64,000 bases of DNA, from the NCBI GenBank assembly GCA_945859605.1, contig OX243814.1, positions 22,499,345 through 22,563,344 on the forward strand. The letters run 5' to 3'. Positions 26,101-37,485 of this stretch are shown here, piece after piece. The notes below the pieces were generated by a model. That model was not told the origin of the DNA. It worked only from the letters and a program-made list of their open reading frames with translations, and did not search any database. This stretch comes from Lumbricus rubellus (taxonomy: Eukaryota; Annelida; Clitellata; Crassiclitellata; Lumbricidae). The translations under genes and the position numbers were made by a program. How positions within the stretch are numbered: the stretch's first letter is position 1; each line of letters starts with the position of its first letter.

Positions 26101-29100
26101 AAAGTCAAATTATTTTCCGTTTCGTTTTTTTTGGGTGGTTTTTCATTTTTTTTCGAGAAAACGACATTTTTTGTTTTTTATTCAGTTTTCATGCCTTTTA
26201 ATCATTTGTCTCGCCTATTAAGAATATCGTAATCGTATCCGGAAAGTCAGAATACGACAGCGTTGAAACGGTATGATGAAAGTAGAAGAATTAGGTATCA
26301 TTAGGATATGAAAAGTAAATAGCGATGTTTTCAATCTGCAGGTAGGTCCTGACGTCCAAGACAAATCTGTATTTCATATAATGAAAAAATAATAGAATTT
26401 TAGAACTTAAAATAGAACTTATCAAATTAAAAAAGTCGTTGCTCAGTTGGATGAAATATCGTTCTTTTCTGACTGATTGTCATTGATTTCGATAATCACA
26501 CTGCATTGATTCGATAGCATAATAAATATGAGCGTCGTTTGCTTAAACTTTATGCCGCAGAATGGCTTGTTTTCTGCAATACCGTACGTTCTCTTCTGGT
26601 TCTTTATCAATGTGGGCGGGGTTCTATCGGACATGCTCAGACAACGTGGATGGAAGACAAAAACAGTGAGGAAAATAATGATGACCTTAGGTAAACTTCA
26701 TGTTATTTAAATGTTCTACTTGAAGAAATTGACATTATGATTGCAATGTAGCAATTAACTTTCAAAATTGTCACATGTAATGTAAATGTAAATCTTCGAG
26801 AATTTCTCAGTGCCCACAAAGTCACGACAGGGAGACCGGCGCTATATCAAATCAAGTTCGTTCCGGTGCTAGGTCGAAATCGGGGAGATCAAGCCGAGGA
26901 GACCGCTGTGTAAGCGTGGTTGTCATTGATGGTGGTAGTTGAGTGGAACCTGATTAGAATCTTGATAAGATAGCTTGATGAGCTCGGTTTCAGTCGTGAA
27001 TGGAAAGCAGCAGCAAAACAGGTGGAATCCGATTGAGAGAATTTTAGTCGCGGCTATTGATCAAGAGAATAATTCCCAAGAAACGAGCTGAGCGCACGAC
27101 TCATTGACCAGACTAATTGATCCGCAACCAGAGAGTGGCAGAGACAACTGATAACTAATCACAAGGGACGCTCCAACCTCATCCGCAGTGTCTGTCTGTC
27201 CGTCATTAACTGGGACGTCATGTCGAATCTTGCTTTGACTCGAAGCCAGAAGACCAGCCTGGCACCAGCCAATTTAGAGGGATGCTGATTCTTATCAGCC
27301 GTTTTGCCGCCTTATTCGGCTGCACCGGCTGGCTAGTTAGCCTCCAACAGGTGGTGTTAATGAAACATCCACTAGGCCTGTCCTTCATTCAGATCATCAT
27401 ACTCGGATTCCACTTCGGTTAGAGATACAATTTTGTAATGGATGCACTGAGGAACAGCACTGCAGCAAACGGCGGGGCAATATCGACGTGATTGACCAGG
27501 GCTCCTGTAAATGGAGACCATTTAACCCCACAGCAATAGATAGAACGGCAATCGATGTCAGCCAACGAAGACATTTGAGAACAGGGGTTATGGGAGTCTC
27601 AGTGATTGCCCATGCTGGACGTTTATTGGAGGCATTTAATTTGTTCGGAATCGATGTGTAGAAGAGTTTGGAGTAAACTACAGTACTAGACTGGTTTCAG
27701 TTTAGAAGATCGTTAGATCGCTTCATCCAAAAATTAATACAGGCAATCAACATTAATTGCCTAATAACCGACATTAATTACCTAATAATCACGGTCAAAA
27801 GGTTTAAAAAAATCACGGCATACTTTTGCAAAAATAAAAACACACCCATGATTCACGGTGCTATTCAAAGTTTTGAACTCACAATTTCCGTTAGGGGCCT
27901 CAACTCTGTAGGCAAACTGTCAATTGTCGGCAGGGAGTTACGAAGACTTGGTATCAGCATTTGTGGCTTGTCTGAAACTAAGTGGCCAGGCAGCGGTCAC
28001 TTCAATTCCATCGAAGGTCATAGGATTCTTTAGTCTGGAGGTCAAGGACCCCGCGAACATCACGGAGTGGCCATCTGGCTTGACAGGACCATTGCGCCCT
28101 GCCTGATAACCGGATCAGCAGTAGAGTGATCTCGGCAACGATCGCCGCCACACCAAAAAATTTTACGAACATCCAGTGCTATGCACCAACGGCAGATGGG
28201 CTTGATGAGGAAGTCGATCAATTCTATAGAGAGGTCACACAAGTGCTGTTTCTTGGCAGGTACGGCTACGGAGAGAGAAATGACAGAGGTCAGTTGCTGA
28301 TTGACTTATGTGCTGAGAACAATTTGGTCATTGCCAACACCCGTCACCAACTGCACCCCAGGAACAGATACACTTACAAAAGCCCTGTTGATACCTATAG
28401 ATCTCAGATCGATTGTATTCTGGTACCCAGGCAATGGATCCAATCGGTTTATAAGTGCAAAACCCGACTTGACGCGAATTGTGATACTGATCACAATCTT
28501 GTCTTTCTGAAATTCAAACTCCGTTTCAGAAAAACTAAACCTCATACGCTTCCTTTTTTGGACTTAGACAAACTGCGAGACCCGCAGGTAGAACATGACT
28601 ATGCAGTTGAAGTTACCAACCGCTTCGCTGCTTTAAGCTGAGTCACAGAATCCAGTCCTCCCACTGACTTGTGGTCTCAGCTCAAAAAGATCATCATAGA
28701 ATCGGCGCAAAAGATTGTTCCCAAAGACTCGGAGAAGCATAAAAACTGGATTTCGGTTGAAGCTTTCGCGCGAAGCCAATGCGAAATCACCGGTGGAATA
28801 TAAGACTTTGAGAGGAGAAGTGCAAAGAAGACTTAGGGAAGACAAACAAGCCGAACTTGATGCGCTCTGCTGCGAACTGGAAGAAAATGCAAAGCGTGGA
28901 AACTGCAGATCGGTTTACAAGACAGTAAAAAATCTCACCAGATCGTTTCAGGCGCGAAAAATAGATATCAAGGACGTCTCTGGAAAGAAGTTAGTTGATC
29001 CGATGAAGGTTAATGAACGTTGGAAGGAATATTGTGAAGGACTTTACACAGGCAATTTTGAAATAACGTTCGAAATTACGGAAAGAGAACCGCCTCCACT

Positions 29101-32100
29101 GCGAGAAGAATTCAAACGCGCTTTGCTCTTCGCACAAAGCCTCGGGACCGGACGGAGTCGCCACCGAGCTTCTCAGACTTGGTGGTGATATGACTCTTAC
29201 CATGTTACATAAGATTTGTACTGATGTATGGATATCGGGAGTCTGGCCCGACGATCGGACGCAATCGGTTTTTATCCCTTTACGGAAAAATGGGATCCGC
29301 TTTGTTGCGAGAACTACAGACCATAGCGCTAGTTTCGCACGCCAGCAAAATTCTCCTAAGGGTCATCTTGGAGCGCATTCAAACCAAACTTGACAATGAA
29401 CTGGCTCCTGAGCAGGCCGGTTTCAGACCCAATCGAGGCACACGCGATCAGATTACGAACCTCCGGATCATCATATAAAAGGCAAATGAGAGAAGTCAGA
29501 ATCTCTACTTTTGCTCCTGAGCAGGCCGGTTTCAGACCCAATCGAGGCACACGCAATCGTTCGGCTAGTAAAATGACAACTAATAATGACGAACCTGGAA
29601 CCCCCTTGATGTTGATCGGAATGGAATAGTCCAAAAAGAAGATCGAGACACTCGATGGTTGAACGACAAAATTTGTAATCAAGATACCATTCAAACTCTT
29701 GCGACACAGATGAAGAGAAGTCGGAAACTCGACACCCGACATCAGTAAGCCACAGAAAATCCGAAAAGAAACGAGCGATTTTCGCCACGGACGTAAAAAT
29801 CTGTCGAAATAACAACCAATCAACCAACGTGGCTGCTACCATAGAGCTATCAACCCTTACAATCTTCGAGGAGGAGGCATCAGAGTTTGGCCTACACGTC
29901 AATTGGCAGAAAACAAAGGTTCAGAGTCTGAGCGATTTCCTTCCACGGCCTCCGGACATCATGGTTGAGGGGGAGGTGGTCGAGTGTGTTGAGTGTATTT
30001 GGGCGCGCTCACCCATGAGTCCTGTCGGAGCACACGGAGATTTCAAGACGACTGGAAATGGCAAGCGGAGCATTTGGATCCCTAAAAAATAACATCTGGT
30101 CCACTCGTATCAGCCTCAGTACTAAGATACGACTATTCAGCTCATATGTCATGCCAGTTCTCCTCTACGGCTCTGAAACATGGTCCATAGGAAGGCGGGA
30201 TCAGCTGTGCCTAGACACACTTGGCACTAAGTGCTTGAGGGCCTTATGCAGCATCAAGTGGTCCGACTTCATCTCCAATGAGGAGGTCTACGCTAGAACT
30301 GGACAAAGAACGGTATGTGGTCCTATTAGACGGAGGCGCCTGGGGCTGTTTGGGCACATTGTTCGAATGCCAGCAGACTCTGATTCGAGACAGGCACTAC
30401 TGGCGCAGGAAACGCCCTCGAGGGCGACCTAGATCTACTTGGCTCAAGAAGATTGATGAAGAATTAGCAGGGTTGGGCATGGACCTGAGCATGGCCATCA
30501 CAGCGGCTGGGAATCGAACACTGTGGAGAAATTTAATAAACTCATTGTGCATCGCTCCCATTGGTGGAGTAGGCGGCGAATGATGATGATGATGATGAAT
30601 AGCTTGCCCTATAACTTTACGCCGTCTCTCAATAGCAAGGGGGATAGCAACTTATTAGAGTTCCCTACGGGCGTTTAAAATTTCTGTTAGTTGTCGTTTT
30701 CATTTTCTCGTTTTAAAGGTAATTATGTAATTTTATTTAATAGGCACAGTATGTCCTGGTCTTCTTTTGATTGCAACGGGCTACGTACCATGTGAGCAGA
30801 CATCGATTGCAGTTGCCGTTCTATCTATTGCTGTGGGGTTAAACGGCCTCCACTTTACAGGAGCCCTCGTCAATCACGTCGATATAGCCCCGCCGTTTGC
30901 TGGAGTGCTGTTTGGAATATCGAATACAATGGCCACAATACCCGGTTTTATTGCTCCACTTGTTGTAAAAGTTGTCACTCGTAACGTAAGTATTTGCTTT
31001 CTGAAAATTCTGTATAATATAATACCATGTTTGTATGTAAAATGTATATATAATTTTCTTTAGGCTGTATCATTAAAAAAAACGGTTGACAGACCGCACA
31101 TTGTTAACGTGTAGGCCTACTACATCAGAACACACAAATATCTCAATATTAGGTATATTGCTATGATTTTCGCGAAATGATAATTAGCTAACTCTCTGCC
31201 TAGTTAATTAGTCGACTGTATAATGAATATTATCTATTTCCCTGGAACAAACTTCCGTATAATTTTATAACCTTTAGCGCCTCATCTTAAATGCTTCACC
31301 GCCGAATTCGATTAGGCTAATTGCTGCAGGATATAACCACCATCATTCTGCTTCAATTAAAACATAAAGGTTGTCTGTGGTGGATACAACAGGAAATGAT
31401 CTCGCTAATTTCTTATTGGAGGGAAGGGGGAGAGTCTAAAAAGAAAACCATGGACATCATAGACAATTGAACTTGCAGCCAATGTTTTAAGACTACATTA
31501 CATCGCACATCTTGACATTCAATTGTATTTTATCAAGTCAGGGCATCACTTTTAGTAAATAAAAGAAAAACGGGCAGAGGAAAGCTGAAGAAGAGGATCC
31601 AAGTGGTTGCGGTACGTGACGTTTGGGCGCCGCCGTTTGGGCGCCGGCCGTTTGGGCGCCGCCGTTTCGGCGCCGGCTGTTTGGGCGCGACGCCGTTTGG
31701 GCGCCGTACGTTTCGGCGCGGAAGAAGTTATGTAATGAAATAGCACTTAAAACTCTTTATTTGTCCAGGAATTTTTAATTCAGCTATGTTTTGTAATGTG
31801 CATTGTTAAATTTAATGTTAACACGTCATGTTACCCAAGGGAATGATTTTATGTTAAATAAAAGCATTCCACAAAGAACTGAATTACTTTCAGAAGTTCA
31901 ATGTTCGATTTAATCTTCACAAACCCAATGTTTTAAAAGATTATGGTTATTAAAAGCGTTATAGAGATACAGTAATTAGTTTCAAATGTTCAACGTCAAG
32001 GTTAAGAAGGAGGCTCTTTCGTATGTAATTATATCTACAAACGTCAATGTTATTCTTTCGCGCCGCAACGTCCGGCGCCCAAACGGCGTCGCGCCCAAAC

Positions 32101-33236
32101 GGCCGGCGCCGAAACGGCGGCGCCCAAACGGCCGGCGCCCAAACGGCGGCGCCCAAACGTCCTGATCCGAAGTGGTTGACCCCTCCGTAGAGAGGGATTG
32201 ATTCAAGGGTAAACGGACATTATCCCCCTGGACACTATCCCCCCCGGACACTATCCCCCCCGGACATTATCCCCCCCGGACATTATCCCCCCCGGTTTTT
32301 CGTAGGACATTATCCCCCCCGGACATTATCTCCCCTTCATGTACAAATCAGGGTAAGCGTCGTGAGGGTCGGTTAGGGTCAGTGTAAGCGTCGTGAGGGT
32401 CGGTTAGGGTCAGTGTGAGGGTCGGTTAGGGTCAGTGTAAGTGTCGTGAGGGTCGGTTAGGGTCAGGGTAAGCGTCGTGAGGGTCGGTTAGGGTCAGTGT
32501 GAGGGTCGGTTAGGGTCAGGGTAAGCGTCGTGAGGGTCGGTTAGGGTCAGTGTGAGGGTCGGTTAGGGTCAGTGTAAGTGTCGTGAGGGTCGGTTAGGGT
32601 TAGTGTTAGGGTTAGTGTCGTCATTAGATGAATGAACGAATTGGAATCGTATACAGTCAGTAGGCCCACAAAGGTTTGTTAACGTGATTTGAACTTCGTA
32701 GACTTATTAGCGTCAATCATTTTTGGGTAATAGACTGGGGGGGGGATAATGTCCTACTTCGGGGGGATAATGTCCGGGGGGATAATGTCCGGGGGGATAG
32801 TGTCCGGGGGGGGGATAGTGTCCAGGGGGGATAATGTCCTACAACCGATTCAAGCATGAAGGAAAAAAAAGACATCGTTCGAAACATAGCCCGATTATTT
32901 CAGTTACATACATGTAAACAACAGCGTAAAATGTAGGTGCTCAATTAATTTCTTCTAATTTCCAGCAGTTGCTGATCTTCCAAAAAATGTAATATTCGTT
33001 TTGATATTTGTCAACAGTCGACTCAGGAGGAGTGGCAAATTGTCTTCTACATCACATTTGCCGTCTATACTGTGGGAGCCATTCTTTTCTGTCTAATGGC
33101 AGACGGCGAAATACAGGACTGGGCGCGTCCTTTTATGGGTGAAGCGATCGAGATTCCAGACAAAATAATCCGAAGTCCATCTGTAGCTCTTGATGATCCA
33201 CGACACCAACTGGACGCCGGAAGTCGAGCACTGTAG
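20146..33236 (+). CDS. SLC17A5-like: SLC17-family transporter (sialin/VGLUT-like), six 3' exons
   Basis: A host gene for a multi-pass organic anion transporter of the major facilitator superfamily. SLC17 members carry sialic acid, glutamate or phosphate across lysosomal, vesicular or plasma membranes. Exons by splice sites and phase: 20146-20241, 24220-24353, 25258-25407, 26561-26690, 30744-30985, 33018-33236 (TAG stop). Each intron begins GT and ends AG, and phases join without a shift. The predicted protein runs from [20 protein letters not shown] through [38 protein letters not shown], the family motif [19 protein letters not shown] and [20 protein letters not shown] to a hydrophilic tail. 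This is roughly residue 205 to the C-terminus of sialin. The N-terminal exons were not found in the window and probably lie upstream. Substrate cannot be assigned. AATAAA lies at 33244. Confidence 0.92.
20428..20640 (+). mobile_element. tRNA-derived SINE, copy S1
   Basis: The 5' part resembles a tRNA gene with TGTAGTGGTGGCGTCGTTGCC (A-box-like) and GGTTCGAATCC (B box). The body contains TTGGGCAAGTCCTTCACTC and GTGAAACCCCGATGCAGTGT, and the tail reads GGGGCGCTATAACAAGTGCA. Three more copies lie on the minus strand at 33828, 43585 and 50745. Located in the SLC17 intron. Confidence 0.85.
20930..24110 (-). mobile_element. RTE-type LINE in SLC17 intron, interrupted by a mariner-like foldback
   Basis: On the minus strand, an upstream untranslated-like region (about 24110-23680) homologous to 40441-40860 is fused to RT sequence: [38 protein letters not shown] (about 23500-23630), [16 protein letters not shown] across the insertion, [14 protein letters not shown] (about 22075-22115) and the C-terminal [11 protein letters not shown]...[12 protein letters not shown] (about 21400-21640). 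The APE endonuclease appears to be missing between the 5' region and RT, so this is an internally deleted copy. The 1.1-kb element at 22182-23304 splits it. Confidence 0.8.
22182..23304. mobile_element. Mariner-like foldback element, TA duplication
   Basis: The ends are CAGAGTGGTCAAAAAAGAGACC (left) and, inverted, CAGGGTAGGCCAAAAAAAAGAC (right), each flanked by TA. The interior has a motif like AACAAAAGTTATACCACTTTT repeated twice in one orientation (about 22328, 22468) and twice inverted (about 22935, 23145), giving a long foldback. No transposase is recognisable. Removing it with one TA rejoins the LINE frame FNIYIEEII. A related fragment lies at 44713-45010. Confidence 0.8.
27860..30605 (+). 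mobile_element. RTE-type LINE in SLC17 intron, near full length but broken
   Basis: APE endonuclease: [20 protein letters not shown] and [12 protein letters not shown] (about 27890-28000), then [32 protein letters not shown] and [11 protein letters not shown] (about 28280-28515). RT remnants: [20 protein letters not shown] (29402-29463) and [16 protein letters not shown] (about 29885-29932). C-terminus: [20 protein letters not shown] (30151-30210) and [20 protein letters not shown] (about 30420-30480). The palm YADD region is deleted between about 29580 and 29820. It ends in a (GAT)n tail (30580-30597), typical of RTE elements. Confidence 0.85.
31609..32169. mobile_element. Foldback DNA element E3 (CGTTTGGGCGCCG units), 8-bp TSD
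   Basis: Left arm 31609-~31724 repeats CCGTTTGGGCGCCGG-like units. Right arm ~32060-32169 is the inverted counterpart. The TSD AAGTGGTT lies at 31601-31608 and 32170-32177. Ends are GCGGTACGTGACGTTTGGGC and, inverted, CGGATCAGGACGTTTGGGC. The interior is ~335 bp, AT-rich, without an ORF. Inserted in the last SLC17 intron. Confidence 0.85.
32208..32846. mobile_element. Foldback DNA element E4 (GGACATTATCCCCCC units), 8-bp TSD
   Basis: Left arm begins GGTAAACGGACATTATCCCC. Right arm, inverted, begins GGTTGTAGGACATTATCCCC. Both repeat GGACATTATCCCCCC or GGACACTATCCCCCC. The TSD GATTCAAG lies at 32200-32207 and 32847-32854. The interior holds a TTAGGG-containing minisatellite (32341-32620). It uses the same arm unit as E1. 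Only ~38 bp separates it from E3. Confidence 0.9.
32341..32620. repeat. GTCGGTTAGGGTCAGTGT minisatellite inside E4
   Basis: Tandem higher-order mix of GGGTCGGTTAGGGTCAGTGT and AAGCGTCGTGA segments, about eight to nine core units. It contains TTAGGG words but is not a telomere repeat array. Confidence 0.9.
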
Positions 33237-33243
33237 AAATTCT

Positions 33244-33249
33244 AATAAA
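33244..33249 (+). terminator. Poly(A) signal of the SLC17 gene
   Basis: AATAAA 8 bp after the stop codon. Very close, so a downstream signal could also be used. Confidence 0.55.
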
Positions 33250-33827
33250 CTTTTTATTAGCTATGACCTGCGAACTTTTCCGTTCTATGTCGTAATCAAT
33301 TGTCATATGTAGGCTAGTAGTGTCTCAAAATGAGTGATTTTTTGGGGACGTTCACCATTTTGACATTGAGAACATTTTACATTACCGGGTAGTCTACTAA
33401 CAAATGATATGGGCATTCTGTATTGCATTTTCTACTGTATGCTTAATTATAGGAAATCCAGTTGTGCGCCTCTCTGTTTACTTCGATTTTAAGAGTGTTT
33501 GATGTAGCAAGCCTAATCAGCTGCACATTTATTTCGAATAGATAACTTAGTCTGATCACAGATGCAGTTTTTATCGACTAGAATTAACTTTTTTAACATA
33601 AATTTCGCATTTTGTACATAGGTACCCTAATAGCAAATCAAACGCCTGGTCTTCCGTATTTTGCATTGTACCAAGACTCGGAATATCAATTTCAATGGGA
33701 TGACTTATTTTTTATTTATCAATAGTAGCCTAGGCTATTAGTTGTAGATTTGTACATCCAGTTCAAGCCTATTTCCGAGAGCTTCCGGGTCATAAAATGA
33801 TATTCAATTAATCAGGCTGTTTGTATG
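33250..33827. other. 3' flank of the SLC17 gene
   Basis: AT-rich sequence after the poly(A) signal. No ORF or repeat structure that I can support. Confidence 0.4.
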
Positions 33828-34035
33828 TGCACTTGCTATAGCGCCCCTTCAAGCTCTCACCACTCAGGGGCGCTCCCGAATGCAGAGCGGACATTGCATC
33901 GGAGTTTCACGCCGGAGCGCTGAAGGACTTGAAGGACATGCCCAAGGTCTTTACGCGCTGAGGTGGATTCGAACCTCGAACCTTCCGGCTCCAAGGCAAC
34001 GACGCCACCACTAGCCTATACCACCGCGCCCCACA
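33828..34035 (-). mobile_element. tRNA-derived SINE, copy S2
   Basis: Reverse complement of the SINE at 20428: tail CTATAGCGCCCCTTCAAGCT, body, then B box (GGATTCGAACCTCGAACC) and tRNA-like head ending ACCACCGCGCCCC. Confidence 0.85.
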
Positions 34036-34889
34036 AGCATCTAACCATCGAGCATACGCTTTCACTCATCTGCTTTAATTGCAAGAGATCTTTCCGAGTC
34101 CTCTTACATGCTGTAAGAGCAATGCTTTCCATCCGGCTGATTTGTGTCATGATTCTGCCAAAAATCCTAATTTCATATGCATGCAAATTTCAGTCCTCAA
34201 TCATCCATTACAGTCATTAGGCTACTTTCGATCTGTGCTCTGCAATCGATAATAATTGTAGTCTAGAATTTTTCTGCCCCTGTTAATAAGCCTAAGAAGC
34301 GAATAAGTAAGTAACTCACAGCCCGCACAGCTCTCGCAATTGCGTTCTATCTTCAATAATATTTTTCATAAGTCCTTATAACAAGTAGCCTAGTTTTCAC
34401 CATATCTGTCTAGGTTTTCCCGCATTAATTGGTTTCTATCGTGATTTTCACAGCATATTACGGTAACACGAGCAGAAATTATTCGATTTTCATTCTTGCT
34501 CAATTCTTCATCCTATCCTTCTTTAACCGACTTGTCCTTTTCTATTGTCTTGTCATCGTTTTCCGTTAACTGCCCATTGACCAGTAGTGCTGTTGATTAT
34601 TACCAGTTAATTTTATTGCTTTCCAGTTTTTAATCTAGTTCCCCTCCTCTGAGGGGAATTCAAGTTTCTCGGGGGAAGACAATTCAGCGTCCGGAGGACG
34701 CTCATGAGGCGCGTAGCGCCGAGATTGAGAGTGGGAAGGGAATGGAAAGGGGGCACATCCCCACAGAAACTTGTTGAATTTCCACATTGCAATGGCAGCA
34801 TTTTAAGGTGTCATCCTAACAAAATAGATGTAGCCTACTTTTCTGAGCCTCGTCAGAAACTTGTTGAATTTCTACATTCGTAATCGTCA

Positions 34890-35345
34890 TCGTAAACTAA
34901 AAATTTATAAAGCGCCACTCGAAAGCCAAGCGCGGGGCACCAGCTTATTCACGAGCGCTGCGTTGAGTCAGAAGGGTTGTCCGAGAGAGTAGTCCGTGGT
35001 GGTCCGGGTCGACTTACTATAGGATCATAGGGCGGAACATATTAAGGCGGGTGTCGTCTGGGCCGGAAATAGGAGGGTGGAGGATTAGATGAGACAGATT
35101 AAGAGTTCTTAAAAAGGAGTGTCTTACGCTTCGAGTTAAAAGCCCGAGGAGTGATTGATAGAGGAGCCTGAGGAAGGCGATGGCGTGTGATTTGTAATGA
35201 TGGTGGAGGAACTGAAAAGGATCAGAATTCAGGAGGCAGACCATCCCAAAGGCGTGGTGCTGAGTTGGATATTGCTTGGTTGAAGAACTTGAGATGATTT
35301 GTGACCGGCGGTCGAGAGAGTGTAAGGCAAGTGGTCCGGGTAAAA
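34890..35345 (-). mobile_element. CR1/L2-type LINE 3' end fragment
   Basis: Minus-strand reading gives NSAPRLWDGLPPEF and PLSITPRAFNSKRKTLLFKN, a CR1/L2 ORF2 C-terminal pattern. The 3' UTR (plus strand CAAGCGCGGGGCACCAGCTTATTCACGAGC region) resembles those near 54030 and 61265. Confidence 0.65.
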
Positions 35346-35467
35346 CCAGTGGCGGCGCCAGACACTTTTTGTAGCCAGGGCAGTCACACAAGTAACCAGG
35401 GCAGAGGTTGAATCGCGTGCTCGGTAGTACGGGCATACATATTAAGCTTATAATTTGGCGCCATCGT

Positions 35468-35696
35468 CAGGGCCGGATTAAGACATGTTCAACATGTTCA
35501 GCCGAACAGGGGCCCACACTTTTGGGGGCCCACACTTTAGGGCCCACACATGCGATTTTTTTAAGGAAACAAAAAAATTGGCATTTTCTACCGAAATTTC
35601 GACCAAACGACTGAAAAACTGTCATAAGATGTTTTAGTCGAAGATCCCCCAACAAATTTTCAGAACAGGGCCCCAGCATTTCTTAATCCGGCCCAG
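35468..35696. mobile_element. hAT-type MITE (229 bp)
   Basis: Inverted ends CAGGGCCGGATTAAGA and TCTTAATCCGGCCCAG, with subterminal GGGGCCCACA / CAGGGCCCC. An imperfect 8-bp TSD GCCATCGT/GCTACCGT (six of eight match) at 35460-35467 and 35697-35704. A separate orphan hAT-like end CAGTGGCGGCGCCAGACA lies at 35347. Confidence 0.7.
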
Positions 35697-36029
35697 GCTA
35701 CCGTGCTCGCCATAAAGTGATGCCACAGCTGGGTTTTGCACTAGATCTGGATTTTTTGCCTTCGTCTGGATTTCTGTTTTTTTTTGGAGGGTGGGGGGGG
35801 GGGTAATTTCGGGCTTATTTTAGTTACTTGACCATTGTACACTGTGTCCGGATAAAAATAGTCTAGAATGTGCGAGAACCTTCCACACCTATAAATAGCT
35901 ACAGGTAGTAGTATAGATAAAGATGCCTTGAGCCCACCATGCACTTCAGTTTAGTTGTACGTTTGACTAGGTGCATAGCCTGTAGACACAACTCAGATGG
36001 AATGAAGAGGCTGCACGTATCCTGCTGAC

Positions 36030-37485
36030 GCATTCTGCTATGTCTGCGGTCAATTTATGAAGACAAAAGCAGGATGGTATACAGAGGGGAAAAGAGAGCC
36101 ATGAAGTTTGCAATACCAAGAATCTGGCGAGAACCCACTGACGACTCGAGCAATTGCTACTTCTGCATGGTGGATCATTCCAGACGTCGCACTGGAAAGA
36201 ATGCAGCTTATATCATATATCCCGACCTTCCTTCATCCATGGCCCCAGTGCCACACAGCCCTGAGCTTCCGGTACCCACTTTTCCGGATAGACATCAGTC
36301 GCCTTCAGAAGAACAAAGTATATCATAGTCAGAGAGCGATGTAGACGTTTTAGATCCAGACTATAATTTTCTAGTTCATGACAAAACTCCGTACTATCCA
36401 AACCAATAAGGCCTCAACGACTTGATCAGAGATCTTGGTCTCACCAAGTCCAATGCAGAACTTTTGACCTCTAGACTCAAGCAGTGGAACCTGTTGGATG
36501 ATAGTGTTCAAATCGCAGATCAGAGGAAGCGTCAGCAATCAAGCATTTTCAAGCTTTTTACCAGTCAAGATGGACTCTGCCTCTGTCACAACGTGACCGG
36601 TCTTTTTCATGAAATTGGAATCGACTGCAATCCGAACGAGTGGCGTCTCTTCATCGACAGTTCAACTTGGAACCTCAAAGCCGTGCTACTCCATAATGGG
36701 AACAATTATCCGCCTCTTCATCTGGCTCACTCTGTACACTTCAAAGAGGATTACAACAGCGTGAAAACCTTGTTGACCGCCTTGAAGTACGATGTCATAG
36801 GAGACTTCAAAATGGTATCGTTCCTGATGGGTCTGCAAGGGGGTTGGACAAAGTTTTCTTGCTACCTTTGCCTTTGGGACAGCAGAGACAAAAAGGCACA
36901 CTGCCACAAGCGGGACTGGCCCCAGCGCGGACCGAGTTCAATCTGGGTAGTAAAAATGTCAAGTGGAAGCAACTGATCGATCCTCGGAAAGTGCTGATGC
37001 CACAACTGCATATTAAATTGGGTCTAATGAAACAATTTGTCACGGCTCTAGATAAGGAATCGGTAGCTTTCAAATACCTTCAAGGTTTCTTCCCTATAGC
37101 TGTCTGAGGCAAAGGTCAAAGCTGGTGTCTTCGTCGGACCACAAATAAAGAGAATCATGGAGTGTAAGGATTTCTCGAAGATGCTTTCTAGGACTGAGAA
37201 AGCGGCTTGGAATACCTTTGTCGCGTTGGTTAGAGGCTTCCTGTGCATAAACAAGGCCGACAACTATGTAGAGCTGGTTGAGACTCTAGTGAAGAACTAC
37301 AGTATATGTCCCTGAAAGTTCATATCCTTGATGCTCACCTTGATAACTTCAAGGAGAACATGGGAGCATACTCGGAGGAGCAAGGCGAGTGCTTCCACCA
37401 GGATATTCTAGAGTTTGAACGTCTCTACCAAGGACAGTACATTGAGAACATGATGGGAGACTACATCTGGGGCTGATTCGTGAAA
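36030..37485 (+). pseudogene. Decayed multicopy gene, probably transposon-derived
   Basis: Similarity runs through 36030-37485 in shifting frames. It shows an N-terminal CYVCGQFMKTKAG stub, KRAMKFAIPRIWREPTDDSS, CYFCMVDHSRRRTGKN, then ORF 36422-36976 with LIRDLGLTKSNAELLTSRLK, EWRLFIDSSTWNLKAVLLHN, GDFKMVSFLMGLQGGWTKF and CYLCLWDSRDKK. Next are LHIKLGLMKQFVTALDKES, then EEQGECFHQDILEFERLYQG and a terminal MMGDYIWG. I recognise this as a family present in many copies in fish, cnidarian and arthropod genomes; its biochemical function is unknown to me. Defects are a deletion after KTKAG that removes the rest of an N-terminal cysteine-rich domain, stops at about 36327 and 36408, and frameshifts near 36965, 37105 and 37476. 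No flanking terminal repeats found. Confidence 0.7.

Noticed and set aside
32341..32620. Internal telomere repeat
   Set aside because: TTAGGG appears once per ~20-35-bp unit, not in tandem; it is a minisatellite inside a foldback element.
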